Shown here in pieces: positions 1 through 8,834 of a DNA stretch of 64,000 nucleotides. Position 1 is the stretch's first letter. Every line of letters begins with the position of its first letter. The DNA is taken from the NCBI GenBank assembly GCA_963777625.1, contig CAVZRO010000024.1, positions 62,001-126,000 of the forward strand, read 5' to 3'. The translations under genes and the position numbers were made by a program. Under the pieces are notes generated by a model, which was not told the DNA's origin, did no database searches, and saw only the letters and a program-made list of their open reading frames with translations. This stretch comes from DATDIC01 sp963777625. GTDB taxonomy: Bacteria > Pseudomonadota > Alphaproteobacteria > Acetobacterales > Acetobacteraceae.

Positions 1-74
1 ATCCGGGCCGCGCGCCCGCACTCCCGGGGGGTGGGGTGATGGCGGCGTGCGTACTGGCCGATCCGTGTGTGCAA

Positions 75-109
75 CCCCTCCCCTGGCCCCTCCCGCAAGG
101 GGAGGGGGA
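75..109 (-). terminator. GC-rich hairpin, likely terminator (repeat family D, copy 1)
   Basis: A nine-base arm of C/T (cccctcccc) is followed about 15 bases later by its exact complement ggggagggg. It lies about 10-45 bases beyond the stop of the minus-strand Crp/Fnr gene. The same sequence recurs at 45185 and 61871, each time just downstream of a gene. A terminator role is inferred from that placement; there is no clear T tract. Confidence 0.4.
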
Positions 110-119
110 TACGGGGGGA

Positions 120-857
120 TTACAGGTCGAAGGCGCGGCTGAATGCGTCGGCGGCGGATGGGTGCTTCCAGGGTGCCGGGCCGTCGGGGGAGGAAAAGGC
201 GCGCAGCAGCGGGACGTTGTGCAGAGTGAGTTTGTAGCCGTGTGTCTCCACGCCCAGCTCCCGCAACGAGGCGAGGGCGCGCGACAAACTTTCTTGCCCG
301 CAGCCCAGCTTTCCGGCTAGCAGACCCTTGCGGAACGGCAGGTGGACATCGACCGTGTCGGCGTTGGTGCCCTCGGCCAGCGACAGCAGGTAGCAGCCTA
401 GGCGCTGGGCGATCTTGCGGACCTTGAGGTCCACGATCTGCCGGTTGGCGGCGGCGATATCCGCCGAGGCGGCCCGCAGGAAGGTGCCCGCCAGGGCCGG
501 ATAGGTCGCCGTAAGGGCACGCAGCGGCGCGGCCTGGATCGCCATGACGTCGGATTGGGTCAGGGTTTGTGCGCTGATCGGGCAGGTCTGGCCCAGGATG
601 GCGCTGGCGAGCGTGATTCCGGCGATCGGTTCGACGATGTCGATGATGGCCGGATCGCCCTGCGGTCCTGCCTGGCTCAGCGCGACCTGTCCGTGCAGGA
701 GCCAATGCACCAGCTCCGGTGTGACGCCCTGGCGGCAGAAGATCGTATCGGCGGTCAGTTCGACAACGCGACTAATCCCGGCGACTTGCGCGAGAAGAGT
801 GCGATCGAGAGACTCGATGCCCGGGAAGATGGCAATCAGCCAGTCATAGAGCTGCAT
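120..857 (-). CDS. Crp/Fnr-family transcriptional regulator
   Basis: This is a 245-residue cytoplasmic DNA-binding regulator. An N-terminal cyclic-nucleotide-binding-like beta-roll spans about residues 25-115. A long helix follows (about 120-150), then a winged helix-turn-helix around residues 170-225, with the recognition segment near LGCGQESLSRALASL. The N-terminal half lacks the cysteine cluster of Fnr, so an oxygen-sensing Fe-S role is not supported; the ligand is unknown. It stands alone, separated from the DUF5985 pair by a repeat-filled gap. The start is the first ATG of the frame. Family assignment is firm; targets and effector are not visible. Confidence 0.85.
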   Translation of the reverse strand: MQLYDWLIAIFPGIESLDRTLLAQVAGISRVVELTADTIFCRQGVTPELVHWLLHGQVALSQAGPQGDPAIIDIVEPIAGITLASAILGQTCPISAQTLTQSDVMAIQAAPLRALTATYPALAGTFLRAASADIAAANRQIVDLKVRKIAQRLGCYLLSLAEGTNADTVDVHLPFRKGLLAGKLGCGQESLSRALASLRELGVETHGYKLTLHNVPLLRAFSSPDGPAPWKHPSAADAFSRAFDL

Positions 858-1011
858 TTTGGTAACCCGGGCCCCACGTTGATCGAGGTGGTTCTGTTGC
901 GACCGGTACGCTTGTAGCGCGGGAGACGCCGGAACACAATTGCTGGAGCGGTTTCACTCTGGGTGGACCGGCTGGGGCTCATATTTGGCGAGCAATTTCA
1001 TTAGTCTAATA

Positions 1012-1145
1012 TCGGACCGCGTTGAGGATGACTTATCGTGCGATGTTGCCGGGAGCAACGTGAAGCGCACGCGCGGCGCGGTGGGCGACAAAGTCATGGA
1101 TGGCCGGGACAAGCCGGACAAGCCCGGCCATGACGGGGGGGCGCG
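1012..1145. repeat. dispersed intergenic repeat, family A copy 1 (diverged)
   Basis: The gap between the Crp gene and the DUF5985 pair (858-1184) holds a diverged copy of a repeat found again near 27712, 42286, 43373 and 44927. Shared blocks are a 'ggaccgc-ttgag-atgac' start, 'ggagcaacgtgaagcg', 'gcggcgcggtgggcg-caaagtc' and a closing 'ggccgggacaagcc ... cggccatgacgg' hairpin. No gene is seen in the gap. Confidence 0.7.
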
Positions 1146-1184
1146 GGAAGAGGGGAATGGGGACGGGGGGGCGCCGCGCGGACG

Positions 1185-1478
1185 CTAGCGTGAGCGTACC
1201 AGCCGGTTGCGATTTCTCGCGACGATCGATGCGCTGATCAGAAGATAGGCGGCGATGCGGGCAAGATAGACCCAGGATCTCGATTCCTCGGAGATATCCA
1301 CCAGCGCGCTGAACGGCGGCAACATCAATAGCCAGAAGGCACCGGCAAAGGCGAGGAACAGCCGATCCCTCGAGCGTATCCACAGGCGCAGGAAGCCAAC
1401 TCCGCACAGGGCAAACCCGAATGCGATTGCGCCTGACATGAACAGCAACACGTTTTCGAACACTATTCCGGTTCCCAT
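1185..1478 (-). CDS. DUF5985-family small membrane protein (second of pair)
   Basis: This 97-residue protein has three predicted membrane helices (about residues 5-28, 40-58 and 70-85). A basic loop (RLWIRSRDR) lies between the first two and it ends with a basic cytoplasmic tail. The pattern fits DUF5985, whose members usually occur as tandem pairs of about 90 residues. Its start overlaps the end of the upstream DUF5985 gene by 16 bases, so the two are co-translated. Function is unknown. No regulator or enzyme gene abuts them to suggest one. Confidence 0.7.
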   Translation of the reverse strand: MGTGIVFENVLLFMSGAIAFGFALCGVGFLRLWIRSRDRLFLAFAGAFWLLMLPPFSALVDISEESRSWVYLARIAAYLLISASIVARNRNRLVRSR

Positions 1479-1729
1479 ATGAAACCGTACAGCATGACCG
1501 CCACGCCGGCCAGGGCCACGATACCGCGATAGAGGCGCAGGTCGACGTTTGGCAGCATCACCACGTCAACGAACAGCAGCAGATTGTTCAGGCTGAGGAA
1601 CACGAAGCAGAGCGCGCCGCAGAGCAGCAACAGCCGCCGCGACCGGTGATAGCCGCGGATCAACAGCGCCATGCAGGCGAGGCTCGTCAGCAGGCTGACG
1701 ATATATACTGTTTGGGCGAACATCCACAT
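1463..1729 (-). CDS. DUF5985-family small membrane protein (first of pair)
   Basis: This 88-residue protein has three hydrophobic helices. Typical family features are the RGYHRSRRLLLLCGALCF stretch after helix one and the central LNNLLLFVDVVMLP segment, ending in FIWEPE. It is the promoter-proximal gene of the DUF5985 pair and overlaps the next gene by 16 bases. It is probably an inner-membrane protein; no catalytic residues are apparent. The role is unknown. Confidence 0.7.
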   Translation of the reverse strand: MWMFAQTVYIVSLLTSLACMALLIRGYHRSRRLLLLCGALCFVFLSLNNLLLFVDVVMLPNVDLRLYRGIVALAGVAVMLYGFIWEPE

Positions 1730-1806
1730 GGAGATTTCAGCGATGTTGCGGCCGCCGGAGCAGCGCGGCGGCCGGGATTGCGCTCAGCCCTCCCCGGTGG
1801 GAGCCG

Positions 1807-2427
1807 CTAGCGCAGCGGCGAGAAGGCGGCTGGGACGACCAGCATGTTCTCCTGCTTCACCATGAGGCCGGGCGGCGAGCCTTTCGGCGGCCAGACGCCG
1901 CTTTCCACGGCGTGGGCGCGGATGCGCGCGCGTTCGGCGGCGTCCTTGTAGGCCCAGATGTGCACCCACTTGTTCAGGGCACCGAACTCGGAATACCAGC
2001 AGCCCACCAGCGGTGACAGTTTCACGCGTCCCTCGATCGCGGCGCTCCAGCGCTCGATCTGGCCGGGAATCGCGCCGGGGACGAGCGTGTAGCTGCGGAT
2101 CTCATACAGCCCGCCCAGTTGGCGCGGTTCAAGCGGCGGCGAGAACGGCGCGGGGATGTAGATCTCGCTTTGCAGCGACACGCAGAATTCACCGATCTTC
2201 GGCGCCCACTGGCCGGATTTGGTGGCCTCGGCGCGAATGCGCGTGCGCTCTTCAAAGGTTTCGTACGGCCAGACATGAATGACACGATTAAGCGGCCCGA
2301 CCTCGGTGTGCCAGAAGGCGGCGAGCGGGGAAAGCTTCGCACGCGCGGGCAGCGCCTCGCCGAAGCGCTTCTCCACCTCTGGCAGAGTTCCTGGCCGCAG
2401 GTCGTAGCTGCGCATTTCAATGATCAT
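1807..2427 (-). CDS. NIPSNAP-family protein, two domains
   Basis: This 206-residue protein is made of two similar dimeric alpha/beta-barrel (NIPSNAP) domains, about residues 1-100 and 105-206. Each begins with an E-x-R-S-Y-x-L-x-P-G strand (EMRSYDLRPG and EIRSYTLVPG). Each also carries a parallel 'W-x-E-x-G-x-L-N-x-V-x-H-x-W-x-Y' segment. The internal duplication is plain in the sequence. The biochemical role of bacterial NIPSNAP proteins is poorly defined; many sit in catabolic operons. Here it lies 68 bases downstream of the ABC-importer ATPase on the same strand, so it may be the last gene of that operon. Confidence 0.8.
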   Translation of the reverse strand: MIIEMRSYDLRPGTLPEVEKRFGEALPARAKLSPLAAFWHTEVGPLNRVIHVWPYETFEERTRIRAEATKSGQWAPKIGEFCVSLQSEIYIPAPFSPPLEPRQLGGLYEIRSYTLVPGAIPGQIERWSAAIEGRVKLSPLVGCWYSEFGALNKWVHIWAYKDAAERARIRAHAVESGVWPPKGSPPGLMVKQENMLVVPAAFSPLR

Positions 2428-2495
2428 CGGCGCGTCCTCCGTGATTGTTCGATCGCGACGGTAAGCATATGGCAGCGTGCGTCAACCCGGCGGAT

Positions 2496-3484
2496 TCACC
2501 CCGGCGGATTCACCAAATGGCAGGCCACGTGGTGACCGGGCGCGGGCTCGGTCAGCAGGGGTTCCTGCTCGCGGCAGACCGGCATCACGTACGGGCAGCG
2601 GGTGTGGAACCGGCAGCCGGGGGGTGGGTGCAGCGCGCTGGGGATGTCGCCGGACAGGCGGGCGCGGGCGGCGCGCCGCTGCACGCGATCGGCCGGGTGC
2701 ATTGCCGGCACGGCGGCGATCAGCGCCTGCGTGTACGGATGCAGCGGCGTTGCATAGAGCATGTGCTTGTCGGCGGTCTCGACGATCTTGCCGAGATACA
2801 TCACCGCGACCCGGGTGGCGATGTGCTTCACCACGCCGAGATCGTGGGCAATGAAAAGATAGGTCAGGCCGAGCTCATGCTGCAGATCGACCAGCAGGTT
2901 GACGATCTGCGCCTGCACCGACACATCGAGCGCCGAGACCGGCTCGTCGCAGACGACGAAGCTGCGGATGCAGCGCGAGCGCGCGGCCGATGCCGATGCG
3001 CTGACGCTGACCGCCGGAAAATTCGTGCGGGTAGCGTTCTCGCACACGCACCGGCAGTCCGACCAGGTCCAGCATGCGGGCGACCGTCTGCCGTGCATCG
3101 GCGCCGCCGGCACCGTGGATTTGCAGCGGCTCGGCGATGATCTGCTCCACCGACATGCGCGGGTTCAGGGCGCCATAGGGGTCCTGGAAGATGATCTGCA
3201 TGGCGCGACGTTTTTCGCGCAGCGCCTTGCCGCCGAGCGTGGTGATGTCTTCGCCGTCGAAGCGGATGGCGCCGGCGGTGAGTTCGATCAGCCGGATCAG
3301 GAGCCGGCCGAGAGTGGATTTGCCGCAGCCTGATTCGCCGACCAGTGCCAGCGTTTCGCCACGGGTGATGGCGATTGAAACCTCATCGACCGCGCGCAAT
3401 GCGAGGTGGTGGCGGCCGCAGCAGCGAGCCGGCCTGCACCGGGTAATGCTTGGAGATGCGCGTGGCCTCGACCAGCGGCGTCAT
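2496..3484 (-). pseudogene. Peptide/nickel ABC importer ATPase, second ATP-binding subunit (DppF/OppF-like), two frameshifts
   Basis: The ATG overlaps the preceding ATPase stop (ATGA). The first frame reads MTPLVEATRISKHYPVQAGS and stops after about 33 codons. A second frame from about 3399 carries 'LRAVDEVS', Walker A GESGCGKST, and GGQRQRIGIGRAL. A third frame from about 2960 carries Walker B VVCDEPVSALDVS, the H-loop FIAHDLG, and the oligopeptide-ABC C-terminal cysteine module (CRFHTRCPYVMPVC). All family landmarks are present and in order, so only two one-step shifts (near 3400 and near 2960) break it. This could be a recent pseudogene or assembly indels. As written, the importer would lack one of its two ATPases. 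Confidence 0.75.
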
Positions 3485-4458
3485 GCGCCGATCAGTTCCG
3501 GCAGGCGGATGCAGGCGGCTGCATGGTTTGGGCCGCCTGATTCGAGCGTGGGGATTGCGGCGCTGCAGGCCGGGATGGCGTGCGGGCAGCGCGGCGCAAA
3601 ACGGCAGCCGGGCGGGCGGTGGTGCGGATCGGGCAAGGTGCCCGGGATGGCGAGAAGCCGCTCGCGCGCATCGGCCATGGAGGGCACGCAGGCGAGCAGC
3701 CCGCGGGTGTAGGGATGCAGCGGGCGGTCGAACAGCAGGCTGACGGGGGAGTGTTCGACGATGCGGCCGGCGTACATCACCAGCACGCGGTCGGCGGTTT
3801 CCGCCACCACGCCCATGTTGTGGGTGATGATGATGATGGCCATGCCGAGCTCGTCGCGCAGATCGAGCAGCAGGTCGAGAATCTGCGCCTGGATGGTGAC
3901 GTCGAGCGCGGTGGTGGGCTCGTCGGCGATCAGCAGGCGCGGGCGGCAGGCCAGCGCCATGGCGATCATCACCCGCTGGCGCTGGCCGCCGGAGAGCTGG
4001 TGCGGATAATCGTCCATGCGACGGGCGGCGGAGGGGATGCCGACCTTCTCCAGCATTTCCAGGGCGCGGGCGCGGAGGGCGGCGGGGCCGAGGCGTTCGT
4101 GTGCGCGGATGGTCTCGGTGATCTGGTTGCCGATGGTGAAGACCGGATTGAGCGAGGTCATCGGCTCCTGGAAGATCATCGCCATGCCGGGGCCGCGCAG
4201 GCGCTGCATTTTCGCGTCGGAGAGCCGGGTGATGGAATCGCCACGGAAGCGGATATCGCCGGCGACGACGCGGGCGGGGGGACGGGGGAGCAGGCCCATG
4301 ACGGTGAGGGCGGTGACGCTTTTGCCGCTGCCGGATTCGCCGACGATGCCGAGGATCTCGCCTTCGTTCACCGAGAAGGTGATGTCCTCGATGGCGTTGA
4401 TCTCACCGCTGCCGGTGGCGAAGGCGGTGGTGAGGTTGGTGACTTCGAGAAGACTCAT
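3481..4458 (-). CDS. Peptide/nickel ABC importer ATPase, first ATP-binding subunit (DppD/OppD-like)
   Basis: This intact 325-residue ATPase hydrolyses ATP at the inner membrane to drive uptake with the neighbouring permeases. Walker A GESGSGKSV is near residue 40, the Q-loop is in MIFQEPMTSLNP, the signature is LSGGQRQRV, Walker B is LLIADEPTTALDVT, and the H-loop is IITHN. The C-terminal oligopeptide-transporter domain carries the CRFAPRCPHAIPAC cysteines that may bind an Fe-S cluster in this family. It overlaps the next ATPase gene by four bases. A repeat remnant separates it from the permease gene upstream. Substrate class (peptide, nickel, opine) cannot be read from the sequence. Confidence 0.9.
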   Translation of the reverse strand: MSLLEVTNLTTAFATGSGEINAIEDITFSVNEGEILGIVGESGSGKSVTALTVMGLLPRPPARVVAGDIRFRGDSITRLSDAKMQRLRGPGMAMIFQEPMTSLNPVFTIGNQITETIRAHERLGPAALRARALEMLEKVGIPSAARRMDDYPHQLSGGQRQRVMIAMALACRPRLLIADEPTTALDVTIQAQILDLLLDLRDELGMAIIIITHNMGVVAETADRVLVMYAGRIVEHSPVSLLFDRPLHPYTRGLLACVPSMADARERLLAIPGTLPDPHHRPPGCRFAPRCPHAIPACSAAIPTLESGGPNHAAACIRLPELIGA

Positions 4459-4493
4459 GCGGCGGGTTCGCGTGGTGGGTGGAAAGGAAGCTG

Positions 4494-4574
4494 CACCGCA
4501 GAGGCGCAGAGACGCAGAGGGGTGTTGAGGTTGTTGGCGGCGTGCGTGCGTGCCTCGGTGTCTGCGTGGTGAGG
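4494..4574. repeat. Solo remnant of GxxExxY-associated repeat inside the ABC operon
   Basis: The 124-base gap between the permease and ATPase genes contains an arm rich in 'gcagaggcgcagag' (4494-4520). A rough complement, cctcggtgtctgcgtggtgagg, lies at 4553-4574. This is the repeat style that flanks the GxxExxY gene near 56.2 kb, but here no gene lies between the arms. A related arm is at 11724. It separates two genes that must be co-expressed for a working importer. Confidence 0.5.
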
Positions 4575-4582
4575 TTCTTGGA

Positions 4583-5485
4583 TCATTGCTGGATGCGCAG
4601 CCTTGGGTCGAGCACGTCGCGCAGGCCGTCGCCGAGCATGTTGAGGCCGAGGACGGTGATCATCAGGGCGGCGCCGGGGATGGCGATGATCCAGGGCGCG
4701 TCGGTCATGTACTGGCGGCCGTCCGCCATGATGTTGCCCCAGGTGGGGGTCGGCGGCACCGCGCCGACGCCGAGGAAGCTGAGCGTGGCCTCGGTGAGCA
4801 CCGCATAGGCGAACAGGAAACTGAGCTGCACGATGAGCGGTGCCATGGCGTTGGGCAGGATGTGACGGCGCAGGATGCGCCAATGGCCGGCGCCGGCGGC
4901 GACGGCTGCCTGCACATATTCCATTTCGCGCAGCACGATCACCGAGGAGCGCACGATGCGGGCGGTGCGCGGCGTGTAGACGATGCCAAGCGCGATGATC
5001 ACGTCGCCGATCGAGGGACCGAGCACGGCGGTGATGGCGATCGCCAGCAGGATGGCGGGGAATGCCATCAAGGCGTCGTTCACTCGCATCACGACGTTGT
5101 CGATGCGGCGGAAATAGCCGGAGGCGGCGCCGATCGCGGTGCCGAGGGTGGCGTTGATCGCCACCACGCTGATGCCGATCAGCATGGAGAGCTGCGCGCC
5201 GTAGATGACGCGCGACCACAGGCTGCGACCGAAATTATCGGTGCCGAACGGATGCGCCCAGCTCGGCGGCTGGAAGGTCTGGCGCATCGACAGTTTATTG
5301 GGATCGATCGGCGCGATCCAGGGCGCCAGCACGGCGGCCAGCAGGATGATTGCGAACAGCGCCAGGCCGGTCACGAATAGCCGGTGATGCAACAGGCGTT
5401 GCAGGGCGACGGCGGCGGGATGGCGGCGGGCCGGATCCGGCGATTCCGCAAGGACGGTGGCGGCGATGGCGATATCAGGCGGCAT
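4583..5485 (-). CDS. Peptide/nickel ABC importer permease (DppC-like)
   Basis: This inner-membrane permease is about 300 residues. After a cytoplasmic N-terminus come a first helix (FVTGLALFAIILLAAVLAPW) and the family loop with HPFGTDNFGRSLWSRVIYGAQ. A further five helices follow, with the cytoplasmic coupling motif EYVQAAVAAGAGHWRILRRHILPNA. The chosen ATG (MPPDIAIAAT) overlaps the end of the partner permease by 11 bases. An in-frame ATG 13 codons earlier lies within the upstream gene and is less likely. It works as a heterodimer with the DppB-like subunit. Confidence 0.85.
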   Translation of the reverse strand: MPPDIAIAATVLAESPDPARRHPAAVALQRLLHHRLFVTGLALFAIILLAAVLAPWIAPIDPNKLSMRQTFQPPSWAHPFGTDNFGRSLWSRVIYGAQLSMLIGISVVAINATLGTAIGAASGYFRRIDNVVMRVNDALMAFPAILLAIAITAVLGPSIGDVIIALGIVYTPRTARIVRSSVIVLREMEYVQAAVAAGAGHWRILRRHILPNAMAPLIVQLSFLFAYAVLTEATLSFLGVGAVPPTPTWGNIMADGRQYMTDAPWIIAIPGAALMITVLGLNMLGDGLRDVLDPRLRIQQ

Positions 5486-6426
5486 CGTAGCGCACTCGCG
5501 GATCAAGAAACGCGTACAGCACATCGACGCCGATATTCACCAGCACCAGCAGCGCGGTGACGATCAGCAGTCCTCCCTGCACCATCGGGTAGTCGCGGTT
5601 GAGCACCGCCTGGGTCAGCAACTGGCCCATGCCGGGGATGGAGAACAGCGTCTCGGTGACGACCGAGCCGGAGATCAGCAGGCTGACGATGATGCCGATG
5701 ACGGTTACGATGGGGATCAGCGCGTTGCTGAGTGCGTGCTTGATGACGATCTTGCGGCGCGGGAGGCCCTTGGCCTTCGCGGTGCGGATATAATCCTGGC
5801 GCAGCACCTCCAGCATGGTGGAGCGGGTGATGCGGGCCAGCAGACCGATCAACAGCAGCGCGAGCGAGACGGCCGGCAGCGTCATGCAGACGAACCAGCC
5901 CCATGGGTCGTCGGCGAAGCGCGACGTAGCCACCGGTCGGCACCCAGCCGAGATCGACGGCAAAGACGATGATCATCAGCAGGCCGAGATAGAAATTCGG
6001 CACCGAGATGCCGAACATGGCGAACACCATCGCCGCCTGGTCGATCCAGGTGTTCTGCTTAAGGGCGGCGATGATGCCGGACGCGAGGCCGAGTATGAGG
6101 GTGATGACGAGGGCGTAGGCCGACAGTCCGATGGTGACCGGCAGGCGGACGGCAACGGCGTACAGCACCGGCTGGCCGAGCAGCAACGAGGTGCCGAGGT
6201 CGCCATGCAGCAGGTTGGCGTACCAATGCACAAGCTGGCTGGCCAGCGGCTTGTCGAGGCCGAGATTGTGACGGATCTGAGCGATCTGGTCCGGCGTGGC
6301 GGTAATGCCGGCAATCGCCGCGGCGGGATCGCCGGGAATCATGTGGATCATGCCGAAGGTGATGAGGGTCACGATCAGCAGGATGGGAACCGCACTTCCC
6401 AGGCGACGGATCAGGACCAGGATCAT
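5475..6426 (-). pseudogene. Peptide/nickel ABC importer permease (DppB-like), one frameshift
   Basis: The first frame (from 6426) gives the typical DppB start MILVLIRRLGSAVPILL, GDPA, LGLDKPL and four helices up to 'WVPTGGYVAL'. The reading then moves to another frame near 5930 ('SRFADDPWGW'). It continues with LPAVSLALLLIGLLARITRS, the coupling loop EVLRQDYIRTAKAKGLP, and the terminal ...FLDPRVRYDAA. Both halves are fully conserved, so a single short indel separates them. It may be an assembly error or a recent mutation. The gene overlaps the DppC-like gene at its 3' end. Confidence 0.75.
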
Positions 6427-6489
6427 CCGCGGCTTACCGGTGGTTGGCGGGAGGTAGCCGCGGGAAGCGCGCTGCCGCTCATCGCCGCA

Positions 6490-8061
6490 TCACTTCGCGA
6501 ACCACACGTTGTAGAGCCGCGGAATACGGAACGGCACGAACCCATCGACGTTGGCGCGCACCGCCTGCACCTTGGTCAGCGACCCGAACGGCAAGGCGTA
6601 GACCTGGTCCAGCGTATATTTCTGCATCTCGCCGAACACCTTGTCGCGCTCCTGATCGGTGGGCACGGAGTTCATTTCGTTCCATAGCTTCAAGATTTCT
6701 GGATCGCCCTTGTTGCCCGGCGGCCGATACACCGGGACCGGCTGCGCGAAGAACACCATGGTGGCGAGCGCGCCGAGCGCCGGTTGCGTGCCCCAGCCGG
6801 TGAAGAAGAAGTTCCAGCCGGTGCTGTCGTTGTTGGAGATCTGTACCGAGGTCGGCCAGTCCGTGACCTTCAACTGCGCATTGATGCCGACCGCCTTCAA
6901 CTGCTCCGCCATGACCAGCGCCGAGTTGTACATCGGCGGGTAGTCCTTGTCGGTCAGCAGCACCACTGGCTCGTTCTTGTAGCCGGACTGCGCCAGATAT
7001 TTCTTTGCCAGGGCCGGGTCATGCAGGTTGTAGGTGTCCTTGCCGGCGTCGCTGTAGTCGGGCTGGTTCGGATACTGATAGCCGACGTTCAGGCTGTAAT
7101 TGCCGTCGCTCGCCGCCTGCATGATATCGTCCATGTTCAGCGCCGCCTGCACCGCCTTGCGGAACATCAGGTTGTCGGTCGGCGGCGCGCCGGTATTCGG
7201 CGTGGCGATCTGGATCCACCAATTCTTCAGCGGCAGCAGCTTGATGTTCTTGTCCTTCTTCAGCTCGTCCACGGATTTTGTCGGCACATCTTCCACGCCC
7301 TGCAGCTCGCCCGTGCGCAGTCCGGCGACGCGCGCGCCCGGCTCGGTCACGATGCGGAAGGTCACGGTATCGAAGCAGGCCTGCTTGTAGCCGCCGAAGC
7401 CGGTCTTCTGCTCGAAATGCGTGTTAGGGACGTAGCCGTCGAAACGTTTCAGCTTCACGTAGCTGCCCGGGACCGACTGCACCAGCTCGTAGGGGCCGGT
7501 GCCGACCGGCTTGAGCTGCATCGCCGGTACGTCCTTGTCCTCGGCGGGGATGATCACGATCGGGACGCTGAAGGAACTCAGCAGGGTGAGGAAGGTCGGC
7601 TGCACCTTCTTCATGTGGACCACGAAGGTATCGGGGTCCGGCGCGTCCCAGTGATCGACATTCTGGAAGGTGCTGCGCTCCAGGCCGACTTTGTTGTAGC
7701 GGTCGAACGACGCGACGACATCGGCCGAGGTCATCGGCTTGCCGTTCTGGAAATGCACGCCCTGGCGCAGCTTGAACGTGTACGTCATGTGGTCCGGCGA
7801 TTCCGTTACGGAATCGGCAAGATCGGGGATGGGGTGGTTGTTCTCGTCGCGCGTCATCAAGGCTTCGTAGATGTTCATGGCGATGTTGCGCGTCGAGATC
7901 GTTGCCGACGTCATCTGGTCGAGGCTGTTGACGTTGGCTTCCTGGCCGAACACGAAATCGCCGCCCGTGTGCGGGCATTTGAACGGCGCGGCCGCGAGCG
8001 GCCCTGCGATCAGCGTGATCCCGGCCGCCAGGCCGAAGCCGCCCAGGCTTCTGCGTCGCAT
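6490..8061 (-). CDS. Extracytoplasmic solute-binding protein, family 5 (DppA/OppA-like)
   Basis: This 523-residue periplasmic binding protein has a Tat-like start (MRRRSLGGFGLAAGITLIAGPLAAA) and likely cleavage after AAA. Family 5 hallmarks include LADSVTESPDHMTYTFKLRQG, 'VHFQNGKPMTSADVV' and VGTGPYEL. It is the first gene of the minus-strand operon and supplies substrate to the two permeases downstream. It is typical in length for the family. Ligand identity is not evident; the family spans peptides, nickel, opines and glutathione. No close catabolic gene pins it down except the distal NIPSNAP protein. Confidence 0.9.
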   Translation of the reverse strand: MRRRSLGGFGLAAGITLIAGPLAAAPFKCPHTGGDFVFGQEANVNSLDQMTSATISTRNIAMNIYEALMTRDENNHPIPDLADSVTESPDHMTYTFKLRQGVHFQNGKPMTSADVVASFDRYNKVGLERSTFQNVDHWDAPDPDTFVVHMKKVQPTFLTLLSSFSVPIVIIPAEDKDVPAMQLKPVGTGPYELVQSVPGSYVKLKRFDGYVPNTHFEQKTGFGGYKQACFDTVTFRIVTEPGARVAGLRTGELQGVEDVPTKSVDELKKDKNIKLLPLKNWWIQIATPNTGAPPTDNLMFRKAVQAALNMDDIMQAASDGNYSLNVGYQYPNQPDYSDAGKDTYNLHDPALAKKYLAQSGYKNEPVVLLTDKDYPPMYNSALVMAEQLKAVGINAQLKVTDWPTSVQISNNDSTGWNFFFTGWGTQPALGALATMVFFAQPVPVYRPPGNKGDPEILKLWNEMNSVPTDQERDKVFGEMQKYTLDQVYALPFGSLTKVQAVRANVDGFVPFRIPRLYNVWFAK

Positions 8062-8168
8062 GGTGAAACTCCCTTTTTTCCTGCCGCTTCTTTAGCCTGT
8101 GTTCGAGGCTGTGTTCCGTTGGGCCGCTTCGCGGCTGACGGGCAGGGTGCGAAGGCTGGGCGGTCGCG

Positions 8169-8726
8169 TCAAGGCTGGTCGCGGCCAAATACGTCCCGCG
8201 TGGCGGCGAGTATCTCGTCCGACAAGGCGGGGTCGTCGACCGCGCGGGCAAGGGTCATGGCGCCGATCAGCGCGGCCAGCGTGGCGATCGCGCGTTTTCG
8301 CCGGGTGTTGGTCGATCCGGATGTGATCAAACGGCTGAGCCCGTCGAGCCGGGCGCGCACGTGCGCCGTGAGGACATGGCGCACGCTGGGGCCCTGGCGC
8401 GCCAGGTCGGCGCCAAGGGCGGCGACGGCGCAGCCTTTCGCACAGCGGTCGCGATGGCGGGGGGAGAGGTAGTCGGCCACCAGGTCGCGCAGGTTTGCGC
8501 AGCGGCTTTGGCGTTCGTCGCCGCGTTGCAGCGCGTGCGTGAGGGCCTGGGCGGCGAGATCGTCCTTGGAGGCGAAGTGGCCGTAGAATCCGCCATGGGT
8601 CAGGCCGGCTTCCTGCATGATGGCGTCGATGCCGACACCGTCGAAGCCGTTTTCGCGGAATAGCTGGGAGGCGGCGTCGATGATGCGTTCGCGGTTCTCG
8701 GCGGCTTTTTCCCGGGTGACGCGCAT
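8169..8726 (-). CDS. TetR/AcrR-family transcriptional regulator
   Basis: This regulator has 185 residues from the ATG at 8726 (MRVTREKAAENRERIIDAA). The N-terminal helix-turn-helix spans about residues 8-55 (FRENGFDGVGIDAIMQEAGLTHGGFYGHF...KDDL). The all-helical ligand domain carries RDRCAKGCAVAALGADLA, which is typical of YxaF/LmrA-like TetR members. An in-frame extension to 8912 is rejected because it crosses the divergent promoter and the SDR start. It is divergent from the SDR gene, with a palindromic operator in between. It most likely represses that gene and itself. Confidence 0.85.
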   Translation of the reverse strand: MRVTREKAAENRERIIDAASQLFRENGFDGVGIDAIMQEAGLTHGGFYGHFASKDDLAAQALTHALQRGDERQSRCANLRDLVADYLSPRHRDRCAKGCAVAALGADLARQGPSVRHVLTAHVRARLDGLSRLITSGSTNTRRKRAIATLAALIGAMTLARAVDDPALSDEILAATRDVFGRDQP

Positions 8727-8756
8727 GGGGGATGCATCCTGTCGGAGGATATGGGC

Positions 8757-8785
8757 TTGACAGGATATATGACGTGCATCATTAA
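8757..8785 (+). promoter_or_regulatory. Sigma-70-type promoter for the SDR gene
   Basis: A perfect -35 TTGACA at 8757-8762 is followed after exactly 17 bases by CATTAA at 8780-8785 as the -10. This reads toward the SDR start at 8835. The -10 overlaps the left palindromic operator arm, so a bound TetR protein would block it. This is sequence inference only. Confidence 0.55.
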
Positions 8786-8812
8786 AGTCGGCAATAAGAT
8801 GATGGTCGTCAT
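8769..8812. promoter_or_regulatory. Candidate TetR operator (paired palindromes)
   Basis: Two 14-base sites, ATGACGTGCATCAT (8769-8782) and ATGATGGTCGTCAT (8799-8812), match as an inverted repeat at 12 of 14 positions. Each also has ATGA/TCAT ends of its own dyad. They lie between the divergent TetR and SDR genes and overlap the SDR promoter. This spacing and placement are typical of TetR autoregulation. Confidence 0.55.
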
Positions 8813-8834
8813 CTAATGGCGGAGTGTAGCAACG

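Noticed and set aside
120..857. Oxygen-sensing Fnr role for the first Crp/Fnr protein
   Set aside because: The N-terminal cysteine cluster needed for the 4Fe-4S sensor is missing.
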